A stretch of 53,641 bases of DNA, taken from the NCBI GenBank assembly GCA_947460175.1, contig CANHGW010000017.1, positions 1 to 53,641 of the forward strand. Reading direction: 5' to 3'. The notes under the pieces are model-generated. The model saw nothing but the letters and a program-made list of their open reading frames with translations, searched no databases and was not told the origin of the DNA. Numbering within the stretch: the first letter of the stretch is position 1; every line of letters begins with the position of its first letter. This stretch comes from Bacteroidota bacterium (lineage in GTDB: Bacteria; Bacteroidota; Bacteroidia; Chitinophagales; Chitinophagaceae). This document shows, piece after piece, positions 36,385 to 45,652 of this stretch. Position numbers and translations under genes: made by a program.

Positions 36385-36844
36385 AATATAAATATTGAAT
36401 GTATGCTAAGGTGAGATATTTATTTCAAATCAAAAAAAGTAAATCGATATTTAAATATAAAATAAGGAATGGATTAGATAAAATATGCTGATAGATTTTA
36501 TTTTTATTAAAAAAAATTCAAAGAAAATAATCGTATCCAATTATTCATGATTCATTCTAATTTAAAAATATTTTACCCCTAAAATGAAGAAAGGGCTATC
36601 AAAAATTGATAGCCCATTTCTTACTAACCCATAAAATTCATTGCTAAAGTACATCCTCTGATGATGATTTCAAAAAAAAAGAGTATCAAACTTCAAAAAA
36701 TTTACATTCAGGTAAGATTCAATTCTTATTTTTTATGCCCAATTGTCACAATTTTGTTAATTTTATGTGCCATACTGTCTTATATGATTGCTAAAACATA
36801 GATTGGGCTTATATTTGATTCATATTTTAAAAAAAACTATAACT
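36385..36844. other. 460-base divergent gap with a hairpin
   Basis: It separates radA (minus) from the zinc protease gene (plus). It is AT-rich with a terminator-like hairpin at 36593-36615, no convincing reading frame and no exact TAnnTTTG box. A loose pair (GCCCAAT 36738-36744 and ATTGGGC 36803-36809) frames the possible promoter of the protease. Confidence 0.6.
36593..36615. terminator. Terminator-like hairpin with no gene ending at it
   Basis: A nine-bp perfect stem (GGGCTATCA with TGATAGCCC) and a five-base loop; AAGAAA and TTTCTT on the two sides extend it past one bulged A. There is no long T-run. Neither neighbour ends here, so it may belong to an unannotated short transcript. Confidence 0.5.
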
Positions 36845-37537
36845 ATGATAGGATATTATATAATTGCTGGGGTCATGTTCCTTATTGGAACTCTAATTAG
36901 CAGCAAATTGAAGTCAAAATTTACCGAATATTCGCAAGAAGGACTTCAAAATGGATTATCGGGTAAGCAAATTGCAGAAAAAATGCTACGAGATAATGGC
37001 ATTTACGATGTAGAGGTAATCAGTACACCTGGATTTTTATCGGATCATTATAATCCGATGGATAAAACAGTTAACCTCAGTCCCGATGTATACGAAGGCA
37101 GAAGCATTAGTGCAGCGGCAGTCGCTTCACATGAATGTGGCCATGCTGTGCAACATGCAACTAATTATAGCATGCTCATGATGCGTAGCAAAATGGTACC
37201 AGCCGTAAAAATAGGCACCTCACTTTCTCAATGGATTATCCTTGCCGGATTAGGTATGATGGGTTTTGGAAATGGTAGTCAACTTATATTTTTAATTGGC
37301 ATATTATTGTTTTCAATCACAACAATATTTTCATTGGTAACGCTTCCTGTAGAATTTGATGCAAGCAATCGTGCATTAGCTTGGCTAGAAAACAACAACA
37401 TGACTACACCACAAGAACATGATAAGGCTCAAGATGCATTGAAATGGGCAGCACGTACGTATGTAGTGGCTGCTGTAAGTTCTGTTGCGACACTTTTATA
37501 TTATATTTTTCTATTTATGAATAGAAGCAGGGACTAA
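36845..37537 (+). CDS. YugP-type (neutral) zinc metallopeptidase
   Basis: A 230-residue membrane protease. A helix at residues 1-20 (MIGYYIIAGVMFLIGTLI) is followed by VAIH-like AAAVASHECGHAVQHA with the zinc HExxH variant HECGH, and VEFDASNRAL carries the third ligand Glu. Two to three further helices follow. The family (zinc metallopeptidase, YugP) is of unknown substrate. I chose the ATG at 36845; an in-frame TTG at 36788 adds 19 residues with no family match. Confidence 0.92.
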   Translation: MIGYYIIAGVMFLIGTLISSKLKSKFTEYSQEGLQNGLSGKQIAEKMLRDNGIYDVEVISTPGFLSDHYNPMDKTVNLSPDVYEGRSISAAAVASHECGHAVQHATNYSMLMMRSKMVPAVKIGTSLSQWIILAGLGMMGFGNGSQLIFLIGILLFSITTIFSLVTLPVEFDASNRALAWLENNNMTTPQEHDKAQDALKWAARTYVVAAVSSVATLLYYIFLFMNRSRD

Positions 37538-37539
37538 TA

Positions 37540-38037
37540 CTATTCCCAGTCATTGTTCAATTTCAATACCTTTTCGATTACATCTCTTACACAGCCTTTG
37601 CCTCCGGCAAGGGCTGATGTGTATTTAGAAACTGATTTGATTTCGATGCAAGCATCCGAAGGACAACAAGGAAGATAGACGGTTTTCATCACTGCAAGGT
37701 CGGGCATATCATCACCCATGTATAAGGTATGGTTCAAATCAAGTTGATTTAGTTGTTGTACTTCTTTCAGTGTTTGTAATTTATCTGAAATACCTAAGTG
37801 CACATCCAAGATACCTAATCCAATAAAACGTTTTTGCAGGCATTCCCCATTAGCACCAGAAATAATTGAAACTGTGTATCCTTTTTTAATAGCCAATTGC
37901 AAAGCATAACCATCTTTGATATTCATAGTACGCAACAAACTTCCATCAGAGTGAATGACCAATGAGCCATCCGTAAGAACACCATCAATATCAAATATAA
38001 AATGCTTGATAGATTTAAATTGTGACAATGCTGACAT
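37540..38037 (-). CDS. kdsC: HAD-family phosphatase, KdsC type
   Basis: A 165-residue HAD hydrolase without cap domain. Motif I is FDIDGVLTDGS (nucleophile Asp and acid/base Asp), and motif III/IV is YMGDDMPDLAVM; motif II contains SIISGANG. Length and motifs match KdsC (3-deoxy-D-manno-octulosonate 8-phosphate phosphatase) for LPS core synthesis, although related house-cleaning phosphatases look similar. The gene is convergent with the zinc protease and downstream of the MORN-type gene. Confidence 0.82.
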   Translation of the reverse strand: MSALSQFKSIKHFIFDIDGVLTDGSLVIHSDGSLLRTMNIKDGYALQLAIKKGYTVSIISGANGECLQKRFIGLGILDVHLGISDKLQTLKEVQQLNQLDLNHTLYMGDDMPDLAVMKTVYLPCCPSDACIEIKSVSKYTSALAGGKGCVRDVIEKVLKLNNDWE

Positions 38038-38048
38038 AGTATAAATAA

Positions 38049-38825
38049 TTAGTAGTTGATATTCTTCAAAAATTGACCTTTGGTATCATACACTTTCCAT
38101 ACACCCGTTTTTTTCCCATTGAAATAATCTCCTTCTTCTTTAAGCTGACCACCATCTGAAAATTCTTTCCACCATCCTGATTGAACTCCCATTGTATATG
38201 AACCCATTTGAGTTACAACACCACTTTCATTGTATACCACAGCCTTTCCTTCCAATTCGCCATCTTTATAAGTATATTCAATGGCTTTGTTCCCATTTAC
38301 AAAATACCAAGTGGTTAATCCTTCACGCTTACCCATTTTGATGCGGCCTTCTTCCTGCAATCCACCTTCGGCATAAAATACTTTTTTGTAACCGTCTTCT
38401 ATACCATTGGAATAATAAATCTCTTTATTGATTCGAGCTCCTTTAAAATATAATCTGTAAGGCCCATTCAATGTATTATTTTGATAGGTTGACATTTCTT
38501 CGGTATACCCATCGGCTCCATACAACAGTTGAATTCCACTTAATACCCCATTACGATAGGACGTAGTGGAAGAAGGAAAGCCAGTTTCATGAAATGTAGT
38601 CCATACACCATCTTTCTTACCTTTTTTCAAATAACCCTCTTCGAGTATTTGACCTTTTTTAATAAAAATCTGAATCATATCCACTTCTCCTAGATGAGTG
38701 ATAGTAGTATCATATCCCGTATTGGCTAAAACAGACTTTTGATGTTGCGCTTCGCAATAATGATGCGACCAAAGGATGCCAATCAAGGAAAAGCATAAAC
38801 CAACTAAGTAGTGTCGGATTGTCAA
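38049..38825 (-). CDS. MORN-repeat (YwqK-like) exported protein
   Basis: A 258-residue protein with a signal-like N-terminus (YLVGLCFSLIGILWS) and about eight MORN_2 units such as EEGYLKKGKKDGVWTTFHET and KEEGDYFNGKKTGVWKVYD. The name "YwqK antitoxin" is a domain label; no toxin neighbour exists. The start must be a TTG (38823-38825), because no ATG precedes an upstream stop. It lies 18 bases after the ferredoxin stop on the same strand, so the two may share a transcript. Function unknown. Confidence 0.82.
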   Translation of the reverse strand: MTIRHYLVGLCFSLIGILWSHHYCEAQHQKSVLANTGYDTTITHLGEVDMIQIFIKKGQILEEGYLKKGKKDGVWTTFHETGFPSSTTSYRNGVLSGIQLLYGADGYTEEMSTYQNNTLNGPYRLYFKGARINKEIYYSNGIEDGYKKVFYAEGGLQEEGRIKMGKREGLTTWYFVNGNKAIEYTYKDGELEGKAVVYNESGVVTQMGSYTMGVQSGWWKEFSDGGQLKEEGDYFNGKKTGVWKVYDTKGQFLKNINY

Positions 38826-38843
38826 TGTAAAATCAATTGTAGA

Positions 38844-39191
38844 TTACAAATGTAATCTCGATTTTTTCTCAAGCAATGCATCTACCGTCTCACGATACAT
38901 TTCATCTGGCACACAACAATCAACTGGACATACAGCAGCACATTGTGGCTCTTCATGAAATCCTTGACATTCAGTACATTTATCAGGAGTTATATAATAG
39001 GTATCATCAGCTACAGGTGCATTTTTTACACCTGCTTCGATCATTGTGCCATTCATTAGTTTAAAACTTTCTTTTACAGATGTACCATCTGCAATAGCCC
39101 ATTCAACTCCACCTTCATAGATAGCATTATTTGGACATTCTGGTTCGCATGCTCCACAATTGATACATTCGTCTGTGATTTTTATAGCCAT
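38844..39191 (-). CDS. 4Fe-4S dicluster ferredoxin
   Basis: A 115-residue ferredoxin with two cluster motifs: [12 protein letters not shown] at residues 9-20 and [20 protein letters not shown] near residue 75, each containing the CxxC...C pattern (the second with a stretched loop). It transfers electrons in the cytoplasm. It is divergent from the acyl-CoA reductase gene, an arrangement found in other Bacteroidota, suggesting it may feed that or a linked enzyme; that is inference. An exact -7 box lies upstream. Confidence 0.93.
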   Translation of the reverse strand: MAIKITDECINCGACEPECPNNAIYEGGVEWAIADGTSVKESFKLMNGTMIEAGVKNAPVADDTYYITPDKCTECQGFHEEPQCAAVCPVDCCVPDEMYRETVDALLEKKSRLHL

Positions 39192-39251
39192 GATTTCTTA
39201 TTATTTAAAATATTTATAGAATTGTTGTTCGATTGTTCGAATTTCGTGGTT

Positions 39252-39259
39252 CAAATTTA
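39252..39259 (-). promoter_or_regulatory. -7 box TAAATTTG of the ferredoxin gene
   Basis: Exact match to TAnnTTTG on the minus strand, about 60 bases before the ferredoxin ATG. No -33 element of correct spacing was seen. Confidence 0.5.
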
Positions 39260-39285
39260 CTACAAAATAATTAGAAAAATAAAAG

Positions 39286-40281
39286 ATGATAGAAAATAGA
39301 ATAGAACTCTTACTTAGATTAAAAAGCTATTTGGAAAGCGAAGACCAACATTTAGCTTCTATAAAAGAAATCGCTGAACGTAAAAATGGCTGGTTTACAT
39401 TGGACTTTATCAACCAATCGATCTATTCTATATGCCATCATTATCTCAATGAGTATGAATTGATAGCGTTTGCGTCCTTAATTAAAACTGCTGAAAGCAA
39501 AAACAAGTGTTTGACAATTGGACTTGTAATGGCTGGCAATATTCCTATGGTCGGTTTTCATGATTTCTTATGTGTATTCTTAAGTGGGCATCGTATTCAT
39601 ATCAAACTATCATCCAAAGATGAAGTACTGATGAAACATATCATTGAAAAAATGATTGAATGGGACGAATCCCTGCAAGAGGTTATTGTTATTTCAGACA
39701 TGCTCAAAGGATGTGATGCCTATATAGCTACAGGAAGTAATAATTCAGCCAATTATTTTGAATATTACTTTGCAAAATACCCGCATATCATTCGAAAAAA
39801 CAGAACATCGGTCGCAATACTTACAGGAAAAGAAACAACAGAAGAGCTAGAAGCATTGGCTGATGATGTATATCAATATTATGGACTAGGTTGCAGAAAT
39901 GTAACTAAACTATATGTCCCAACGGATTATGATTTTATCAATTTGCTAAACGCATTTAAGAAATACGATCATTTAAAAGATCATAACAAGTACAGAAATA
40001 ATATTGATTACAATCTTGCCATTTATATATTGAACAACCAATATTATATGAGTAATGATAGTTTATTGATGGTAGAAAATGAATCTATTTTTTCACCCAT
40101 TTCTGTGTTGCATTATGAATTTTACGATAAGCAAGAAGCAATAATAGAATCATTATCACATAGAAATGATTTACAGGCCATTGTTGGCCATGATTTTATA
40201 CCTTTTGGAGAAGCTCAAAAACCCATGCTTACCGATTTTGCGGATGGAGTAAATACAATTGAATTTTTAAATTCGTTGTAA
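39286..40281 (+). CDS. Acyl-CoA reductase (LuxC family)
   Basis: A 331-residue protein of the LuxC/acyl-CoA reductase family (aldehyde-dehydrogenase fold). The likely catalytic Cys203 lies in YYGLGCRNVTKLYVP; the N-terminal half includes SICHHYLNEYELIAFASL and the Rossmann part IVISDMLKGCDAYIATGSNN. It would reduce fatty acyl-CoA or acyl thioester to an aldehyde with NAD(P)H. No luxAB genes are present, so the product is probably for lipid synthesis rather than light. Divergent from the ferredoxin gene with a 94-base gap. Confidence 0.88.
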   Translation: MIENRIELLLRLKSYLESEDQHLASIKEIAERKNGWFTLDFINQSIYSICHHYLNEYELIAFASLIKTAESKNKCLTIGLVMAGNIPMVGFHDFLCVFLSGHRIHIKLSSKDEVLMKHIIEKMIEWDESLQEVIVISDMLKGCDAYIATGSNNSANYFEYYFAKYPHIIRKNRTSVAILTGKETTEELEALADDVYQYYGLGCRNVTKLYVPTDYDFINLLNAFKKYDHLKDHNKYRNNIDYNLAIYILNNQYYMSNDSLLMVENESIFSPISVLHYEFYDKQEAIIESLSHRNDLQAIVGHDFIPFGEAQKPMLTDFADGVNTIEFLNSL

Positions 40282-40347
40282 CATTGCTTAACATGCTTTT
40301 GGCTGTTAAAAAAAATTAAAACTATACACTTGAATTTCAATCTGATT

Positions 40348-40355
40348 TAATTTTG
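40348..40355 (+). promoter_or_regulatory. -7 box TAATTTTG of the protease gene
   Basis: Exact match to TAnnTTTG, 21 bases before the ATG at 40377. A TTG at 40330-40332 is only 15 bases upstream. Confidence 0.55.
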
Positions 40356-40376
40356 TAACACAAAAAATCAGAAGAA

Positions 40377-41858
40377 ATGAAAAAGATACTCACCGTAATT
40401 TTAGTTGCTTTTGCAACCTCAATGGTAACCATGGCTGTTGCCAAAAAGTATTTTTACCCTACCTTAGTTTTCCCAAACAGCGCTACGGAAAATAGTGATG
40501 TACATTTTGCCAATTATACCGAACCCATAGCAGGACCGGATGGTGGCTACGTCAATTTAGAAGATGCTGCTGAGCGATCGAGCAGAGCCGTTGTTCATAT
40601 TAAGACTGAAACGAAGGCACGAGCTGTTCAATACAGAAGCCCTTTTGGCGATAACTTTTTTGATCAATTTTTTGGTGGTGGGCAATATTATCAGCAACCA
40701 CAACAATCGAGCGGATCAGGAGTAATCGTAAGTAACGATGGCTACATAGTAACTAATAATCATGTAGTAGATGGTGCAGATATGGTGACTGTAATTTTAA
40801 ACAATAAAAAATCTTATTCGGCCAAAGTAATAGGCAATGACCCATCAACTGATTTAGCAGTGTTGAAAATTTCCGAAACGAATCTACCAACTATTCCCTA
40901 CGGCAATTCGGAAGATGTAAAATTAGGTCAATGGGTATTAGCTGTTGGTTATCCGCTCACACTCGAAACTACTGTAACTGCTGGCATAGTAAGCGCTAAA
41001 TATAGAAATATAGGTATCAATCAATCCAAAAGTGGCAATAATGCCATTGAAAGTTTTATTCAAACTGATGCTGCTGTAAATCCTGGAAACAGTGGCGGTG
41101 CATTGGTGAATTCGCGTGGCGAATTGATTGGAATCAACTCAGCTATTGCATCTCCTACAGGTTCTTATGCAGGCTATTCTTTTGCGATTCCATCCAATAT
41201 AGTAAAAAAAGTAGTGACCGATATGATTAAGTACGGCAATGTACAACGAGCTTACCTTGGTGTTGGCTACGTAGATAGTAAGAGTGCAACACCCGAACAA
41301 ATGAGTGCATTGAAACTAGACAAAATTGAAGGTGTGTATGTAAATCAAGTATATGATGGAAGTGCAGCAGAAAGTGCCGGAATCAAAGAAGGTGATTTCA
41401 TTACACGAATTGGTAATAAAGCAATTAAAACTGGTCCAGAAATGACTGAGCAAATAGCACAATTCCGACCTGGCGATAATACAACTATCACATACTTACG
41501 CAATGGAAAAGAAAATACTACGACCATTAATTTTAAAAACCGATTTGGAAATACTGACATAGTGAAAAAAGATGCAGTTACCCTATTGGGATTAACCATG
41601 CGTGAACTTACCAAAAATGAAAGTCAAGCTCTTCGAGTAAAGGGCGGTTTATATATTACTGATATTAAACCTACCGGTTTGATAGGCAAACAAACCAAAA
41701 TGAAAAAAACGTTTGTCATCACGCAAGTGAATGACCAAGATATCACTAGCATGCTTGAGTTGGAAAAACTAGTAGCATCTGGAGAAAAAGAATTTCAACT
41801 TGGTGGCATCTATCCTAACTATCAAGGACTCTATTATTACATGGTGAAGTTGGATTAA
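40377..41858 (+). CDS. htrA: HtrA/DegQ-type periplasmic serine protease
   Basis: A 493-residue exported protease-chaperone. An N-terminal signal or anchor (ILTVILVAFATSMVTMAVA) is followed by a trypsin-like domain with His129 (TNNHVVDGA), Asp159 (DPSTDLAVLK) and Ser239 (NPGNSGGALV). Two PDZ domains follow (from about residues 285 and 395). It degrades misfolded proteins in the envelope. A bidirectional terminator separates it from glmM. Confidence 0.95.
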   Translation: MKKILTVILVAFATSMVTMAVAKKYFYPTLVFPNSATENSDVHFANYTEPIAGPDGGYVNLEDAAERSSRAVVHIKTETKARAVQYRSPFGDNFFDQFFGGGQYYQQPQQSSGSGVIVSNDGYIVTNNHVVDGADMVTVILNNKKSYSAKVIGNDPSTDLAVLKISETNLPTIPYGNSEDVKLGQWVLAVGYPLTLETTVTAGIVSAKYRNIGINQSKSGNNAIESFIQTDAAVNPGNSGGALVNSRGELIGINSAIASPTGSYAGYSFAIPSNIVKKVVTDMIKYGNVQRAYLGVGYVDSKSATPEQMSALKLDKIEGVYVNQVYDGSAAESAGIKEGDFITRIGNKAIKTGPEMTEQIAQFRPGDNTTITYLRNGKENTTTINFKNRFGNTDIVKKDAVTLLGLTMRELTKNESQALRVKGGLYITDIKPTGLIGKQTKMKKTFVITQVNDQDITSMLELEKLVASGEKEFQLGGIYPNYQGLYYYMVKLD

Positions 41859-41877
41859 ACCAAGTTTTACTAACACT

Positions 41878-41908
41878 AAAAAAGAGAAGCACTTGCTTCT
41901 CTTTTTTT
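41878..41908. terminator. Bidirectional terminator between htrA and glmM
   Basis: The stem AAAAAAGAGAAGCA pairs with TGCTTCTCTTTTTT. It has A-runs on the left and T-runs on the right, so it can end both the plus-strand htrA and the minus-strand glmM transcripts. Confidence 0.9.
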
Positions 41909-41929
41909 ATATAATGTTGTAAGATAAAA

Positions 41930-43327
41930 TTATTTAGCGTGTGCTTCTTTCATCAATTCACTAATATCCATCATGATTTTTTTGGCAATATTATTAGCGG
42001 TTGTTTCAGACGTACTTTCGGCATAGATACGTATAATTGGCTCAGTATTCGAAGTACGTAAATGGACCCACTCATTATCAAACTCAATTTTTAATCCATC
42101 GTCTGTATTGATAGGTTGTTTTTTATATTTTAGTTTTATGCCTTCAAAAATCTGTTTTACATCAATACCGTCTTGTAACTCAATTTTATTTTTAGACATA
42201 AAATAATCGGGGTATTTGCGACGTAGCTCAGTAATTGATTTACCAAATTTTGCTAAATGGGTTAGGAACAAGCCAATGCCAATCAACGCATCGCGACCAT
42301 AATGTAACTCTGGTACAATGATTCCACCATTCCCCTCTCCACCTATTACAGCATTCACTTCTTTCATTTTATTTACCACATTCACTTCGCCTACAGCACT
42401 AGCAAAATACTCGCCACCATGTTTCAACGTTATATCTTTCAATGCACGCGTACTAGACATATTCGAAACTGTATTTCCTTTTTTATGACCTAGTATATAA
42501 TCGGCTATAGCAACCAAGCTGTATTCTTCACCAAACATGCTACCATCTTCATTCACAAAACAAAGACGATCAACATCTGGATCAACTACAATTCCTAAAT
42601 CTGCTTTTTGCTTTACGACCGTATTTGAAATCTCGTTTAAGTTTTCAGGCAATGGTTCAGGGTTGTGATTGAATTTACCTGTTACTTCTTCATTGATGAC
42701 AATAACATCTTGAACACCAAGTTTATTTAATAAATAAGGAACAAACGTTGCACCAGTACTATTAATACCATCAACCACAATTTTATAATTCTTTGCTGCT
42801 ATAGCTTCTTTATCAACCAAAGGATGATCTAGTATAGCATCAATATGTTTATCCATAAAAGATTCGTCAAAAGAGACAGAACCTAATTTGTTTACATCTG
42901 CAAAAACAAAGTCGGCATCATTTCCTTTTTGCAAAACAACTTCACCATCTGCACCAGATATAAATTCACCTAAATGATTCAATAATTTTAATGCATTCCA
43001 TTCTTTGGGATTATGACTTGCTGTAATGATAATACCGCCACCTGCATTCTCCATTTTCACAGCCATCTCAACAGTAGGTGTTGTACTTAATCCAAGGTCA
43101 ATGACTTGAATACCCAATGCTTGTAAGGTACTACATACAAGGCTTCGCACCATATCGCCACTGATACGACCATCACGACCTATGATTATTTTTTTATTGC
43201 CTGTTTTTTCAATAACCCAACTGCCAAAAGCAGCTGAATACTTTACTATATCTATTGGTGTAAGTGCCTCATCAGCCTTGCCTCCTATCGTTCCTCTTAT
43301 TCCTGAAATTGATTTAATTAGTGCCAA
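41930..43327 (-). CDS. glmM: Phosphoglucosamine mutase
   Basis: A 465-residue phosphohexomutase. The catalytic phosphoserine is Ser104 in IIITASHNPKEWN, the metal loop is VDPDVDRLCFV, the sugar-binding loop is GEGNGGIIVPELHYGRD, and the phosphate-binding loop is RTSNTEPIIRIYAES. It converts glucosamine 6- to 1-phosphate for peptidoglycan and LPS precursors. It starts at a TTG (MALIKSISGIRGTIGG); no upstream ATG is available and the N-terminus fits the family. GlmM is more likely than phosphomannomutase, but both share this fold. Confidence 0.9.
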   Translation of the reverse strand: MALIKSISGIRGTIGGKADEALTPIDIVKYSAAFGSWVIEKTGNKKIIIGRDGRISGDMVRSLVCSTLQALGIQVIDLGLSTTPTVEMAVKMENAGGGIIITASHNPKEWNALKLLNHLGEFISGADGEVVLQKGNDADFVFADVNKLGSVSFDESFMDKHIDAILDHPLVDKEAIAAKNYKIVVDGINSTGATFVPYLLNKLGVQDVIVINEEVTGKFNHNPEPLPENLNEISNTVVKQKADLGIVVDPDVDRLCFVNEDGSMFGEEYSLVAIADYILGHKKGNTVSNMSSTRALKDITLKHGGEYFASAVGEVNVVNKMKEVNAVIGGEGNGGIIVPELHYGRDALIGIGLFLTHLAKFGKSITELRRKYPDYFMSKNKIELQDGIDVKQIFEGIKLKYKKQPINTDDGLKIEFDNEWVHLRTSNTEPIIRIYAESTSETTANNIAKKIMMDISELMKEAHAK

Positions 43328-43497
43328 TGCGTTTAGTTTGTTTGAGATGCAAATTTATAAAAATTACTTTGGATATTTGTCATATTCCTGCTGTGAAAAA
43401 ATAATAAATTCACGTTAACTTCATTTAACAAAACACCATTAGAATCAACTCTAAAGGCAATATATTGACCTTATTTTTTTTCATATGAATATAATAT

Positions 43498-43505
43498 TAC
43501 ATTTG
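43498..43505 (+). promoter_or_regulatory. -7 box TACATTTG of the methyltransferase operon
   Basis: Exact match to TAnnTTTG, 17 bases before the ATG at 43523. It probably drives the methyltransferase-PAP2-ZIP-TraB run. Confidence 0.55.
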
Positions 43506-43522
43506 ACAAAATATACAATACA

Positions 43523-44254
43523 ATGAAAGAGTGGTTTGAAGACTGGTTTGATTCTCCTTATTATCATTTACTATACCAAAACAGGAGTGACGAAGAGGCC
43601 ACACATTTTGTCAATAAGATTACGGAACATTTATCACCAAATCCGAATGCCACCTTATTAGATTTGGCCTGTGGCAAAGGAAGACATGCACGTGCTTTTT
43701 CATTATACCAATTAGATGTAACTGGTTTAGATTTATCACCACAAAGTATCGAATATGCCAAGCAATTTGAAAATGATCACCTTCATTTTTATGTACATGA
43801 TATGCGGAATGTATTTCGTACCAATTACTTTGATATAGTCTGTAACCTTTTTACAAGTTTCGGTTATTTCAAATCTAATCACGATAATCATCTTGCTGCA
43901 CGAAGTATGGCACAAGCCTTAAAAAAAGGCGGCACACTCATCATAGATTTTGTCAATAAAATACCTGCACAAAGCCATAATGAAACTTTTAACCATGAAA
44001 CAAAAGAATTACAAGGTGTTCATTTTGAAATTCATCGATCCTATACCGAACATAAATTAATAAAATCTATTACGATTAATGACAATGGTGTTGAAAGTCA
44101 ATTTGTAGAACAAGTAAATAGCTTTACGTTTGAAGAAATGAATGCGTTATTTACTGAAACAGGATTGCAATTAGTTTCAACCTTCGGTAATTATGCATTT
44201 GAATCCTATGATGCTCATCTATCTCCACGTATGATATTAGTGTATACAAAGTAA
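43523..44254 (+). CDS. Class I SAM-dependent methyltransferase
   Basis: A 243-residue cytoplasmic methyltransferase. Motif I (SAM-binding) is LLDLACGKGRHARAFSL, followed by VTGLDLSPQSIEYAK with the acidic ribose-binding residue and FDIVCNLFTSFGYF. It resembles small-molecule methyltransferases of the ubiE/type 11 kind; the substrate cannot be given. The PAP2 gene starts three bases after its stop. Confidence 0.9.
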   Translation: MKEWFEDWFDSPYYHLLYQNRSDEEATHFVNKITEHLSPNPNATLLDLACGKGRHARAFSLYQLDVTGLDLSPQSIEYAKQFENDHLHFYVHDMRNVFRTNYFDIVCNLFTSFGYFKSNHDNHLAARSMAQALKKGGTLIIDFVNKIPAQSHNETFNHETKELQGVHFEIHRSYTEHKLIKSITINDNGVESQFVEQVNSFTFEEMNALFTETGLQLVSTFGNYAFESYDAHLSPRMILVYTK

Positions 44255-44257
44255 ACC

Positions 44258-44824
44258 ATGTTACAAACTATTCAACATATTGATGAGATCATATTAAAAT
44301 TCATTCACGTGAGTTGTGCTAATCAATTGCTGGATACTATACTTCCATTTTTTCGCAATCCATATTTCTGGTCACCGGTATATTTATTTTTATTGCTTTG
44401 GATGTCGTTTCAATATGGCAGAAAGGGATTATGGTGGTGCTTATTCTTTTTTATCACGTTTGTTTTTTGTGATTATGTAAGTGCAAGCATATTAAAACCA
44501 TTGACACATCGTATAAGACCATGCAACAATGAATTTCTTTCATTCACATTACGCAATTTAGTAGTATGCGGCAGTGGTTATAGTTTTCCTTCATCCCATG
44601 CTACCAATCATATCGGCTTTGCTGTTTTCATGATGTATACTATTGGTAATCTTACTAAATGGATTACACCACTTGCTATACTTTGGGCACTCTTAGTTTG
44701 TTTTTCACAACTATACGTAGGCGTACATTATCCATCGGATATTCTGGGAGGCGCCCTCTTAGGTTCCTTGATAGGACTATTTTTCGCACGCTATTTCAAC
44801 AAGCGTCTTGGATTAATCCAATAA
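44258..44824 (+). CDS. PAP2-family membrane phosphatase
   Basis: A 188-residue membrane protein with six helices and the three PAP2 phosphatase motifs: KPLTHRIRP (KX6RP), SFPSSHATN (PSxH) and SQLYVGVHYPSD (SRX5HX3D with Gln instead of Arg). Catalytic His residues are present. It probably dephosphorylates a lipid such as undecaprenyl pyrophosphate or phosphatidylglycerophosphate at the periplasmic side. Second gene of a four-gene run. Confidence 0.9.
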   Translation: MLQTIQHIDEIILKFIHVSCANQLLDTILPFFRNPYFWSPVYLFLLLWMSFQYGRKGLWWCLFFFITFVFCDYVSASILKPLTHRIRPCNNEFLSFTLRNLVVCGSGYSFPSSHATNHIGFAVFMMYTIGNLTKWITPLAILWALLVCFSQLYVGVHYPSDILGGALLGSLIGLFFARYFNKRLGLIQ

Positions 44825-44858
44825 TCTTCATATATTTTCTTACTTTTGCTACCTTACT

Positions 44859-45590
44859 ATGATTTGGTTTTATCTATTATTACTATTTGTATTCACGTTA
44901 TTGGGTGGTGGCATTCCATTCCTTTTTAAACAATTCAAATCAAGTTGGTTCACCTTATTACTTGCTTTTTCAGGATCATTCTTACTTGGAATTACCTTAT
45001 TACACCTTATGCCCGAAACCTTTCATGAATTGGGTGAGAAAGCAGGCATCTATATTCTACTTGGTTTTTTTCTTCAATTAATTTTACAACGATTATCACA
45101 TGGAGTTGAACATGGACATGTGCATGATCATGGAACACACATTCATACTATCTCACCCATATTTTTAGGTTTATGTATCCATGCATTTATGGAAGGGATC
45201 CCCTTAGGTTTTAACTATCAGGATACTAGCACATTACCTTCCATTTTCTTTGGTGTAGCTGCACACAAAATACCTGAAGCCATTACATTAAGTTCATTGT
45301 TATTAGTTACTCCCACCAAGACCAACAAATGGATATTAGTAATACTATTTGCATTGGTATCACCTATATCGGGCATTATGGCAATGTATTACGGACAAAA
45401 GTTCTACTTTATTTCCAACTTATTAGTTTATTTCATACCCGTAGTAATAGGTGCATTCCTTCATATCTCTACTACTATCTTATATGAAAGTGGAACCAAG
45501 CATCATGAATTAAGCCGACAAAAAGTCATTGTTGTATTACTTGGCTTAGGATTTGCGTTATCTACCCTGCTATTGCATTCACACGAATAA
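44859..45590 (+). CDS. ZIP-family metal ion transporter
   Basis: A 243-residue membrane transporter with about eight helices. The ZIP metal-site motifs are HLMPETFHELG (helix 2), HAFMEGIPLG (helix 4) and HKIPEAITLSS (helix 5); a His-rich loop HGVEHGHVHDHGTHIH lies between helices 3 and 4. It imports zinc or another divalent metal. It follows PAP2 by 34 bases. Confidence 0.93.
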   Translation: MIWFYLLLLFVFTLLGGGIPFLFKQFKSSWFTLLLAFSGSFLLGITLLHLMPETFHELGEKAGIYILLGFFLQLILQRLSHGVEHGHVHDHGTHIHTISPIFLGLCIHAFMEGIPLGFNYQDTSTLPSIFFGVAAHKIPEAITLSSLLLVTPTKTNKWILVILFALVSPISGIMAMYYGQKFYFISNLLVYFIPVVIGAFLHISTTILYESGTKHHELSRQKVIVVLLGLGFALSTLLLHSHE

Positions 45591-45652
45591 ACGAGTCAAT
45601 TACTTGCTGATTGTGTTTGTACAATAGTATTCTATTCATAACAACAATACTC

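Noticed and set aside
36485..36550. Very short open frame (MLIDFIFIKKNSKK...) in the radA-protease gap
   Set aside because: About 20 codons of AT-rich sequence with no start signal or family match.
38049..38825. Toxin-antitoxin system suggested by the YwqK domain name
   Set aside because: The label comes from a domain family name; no toxin gene lies beside it and the protein is exported.
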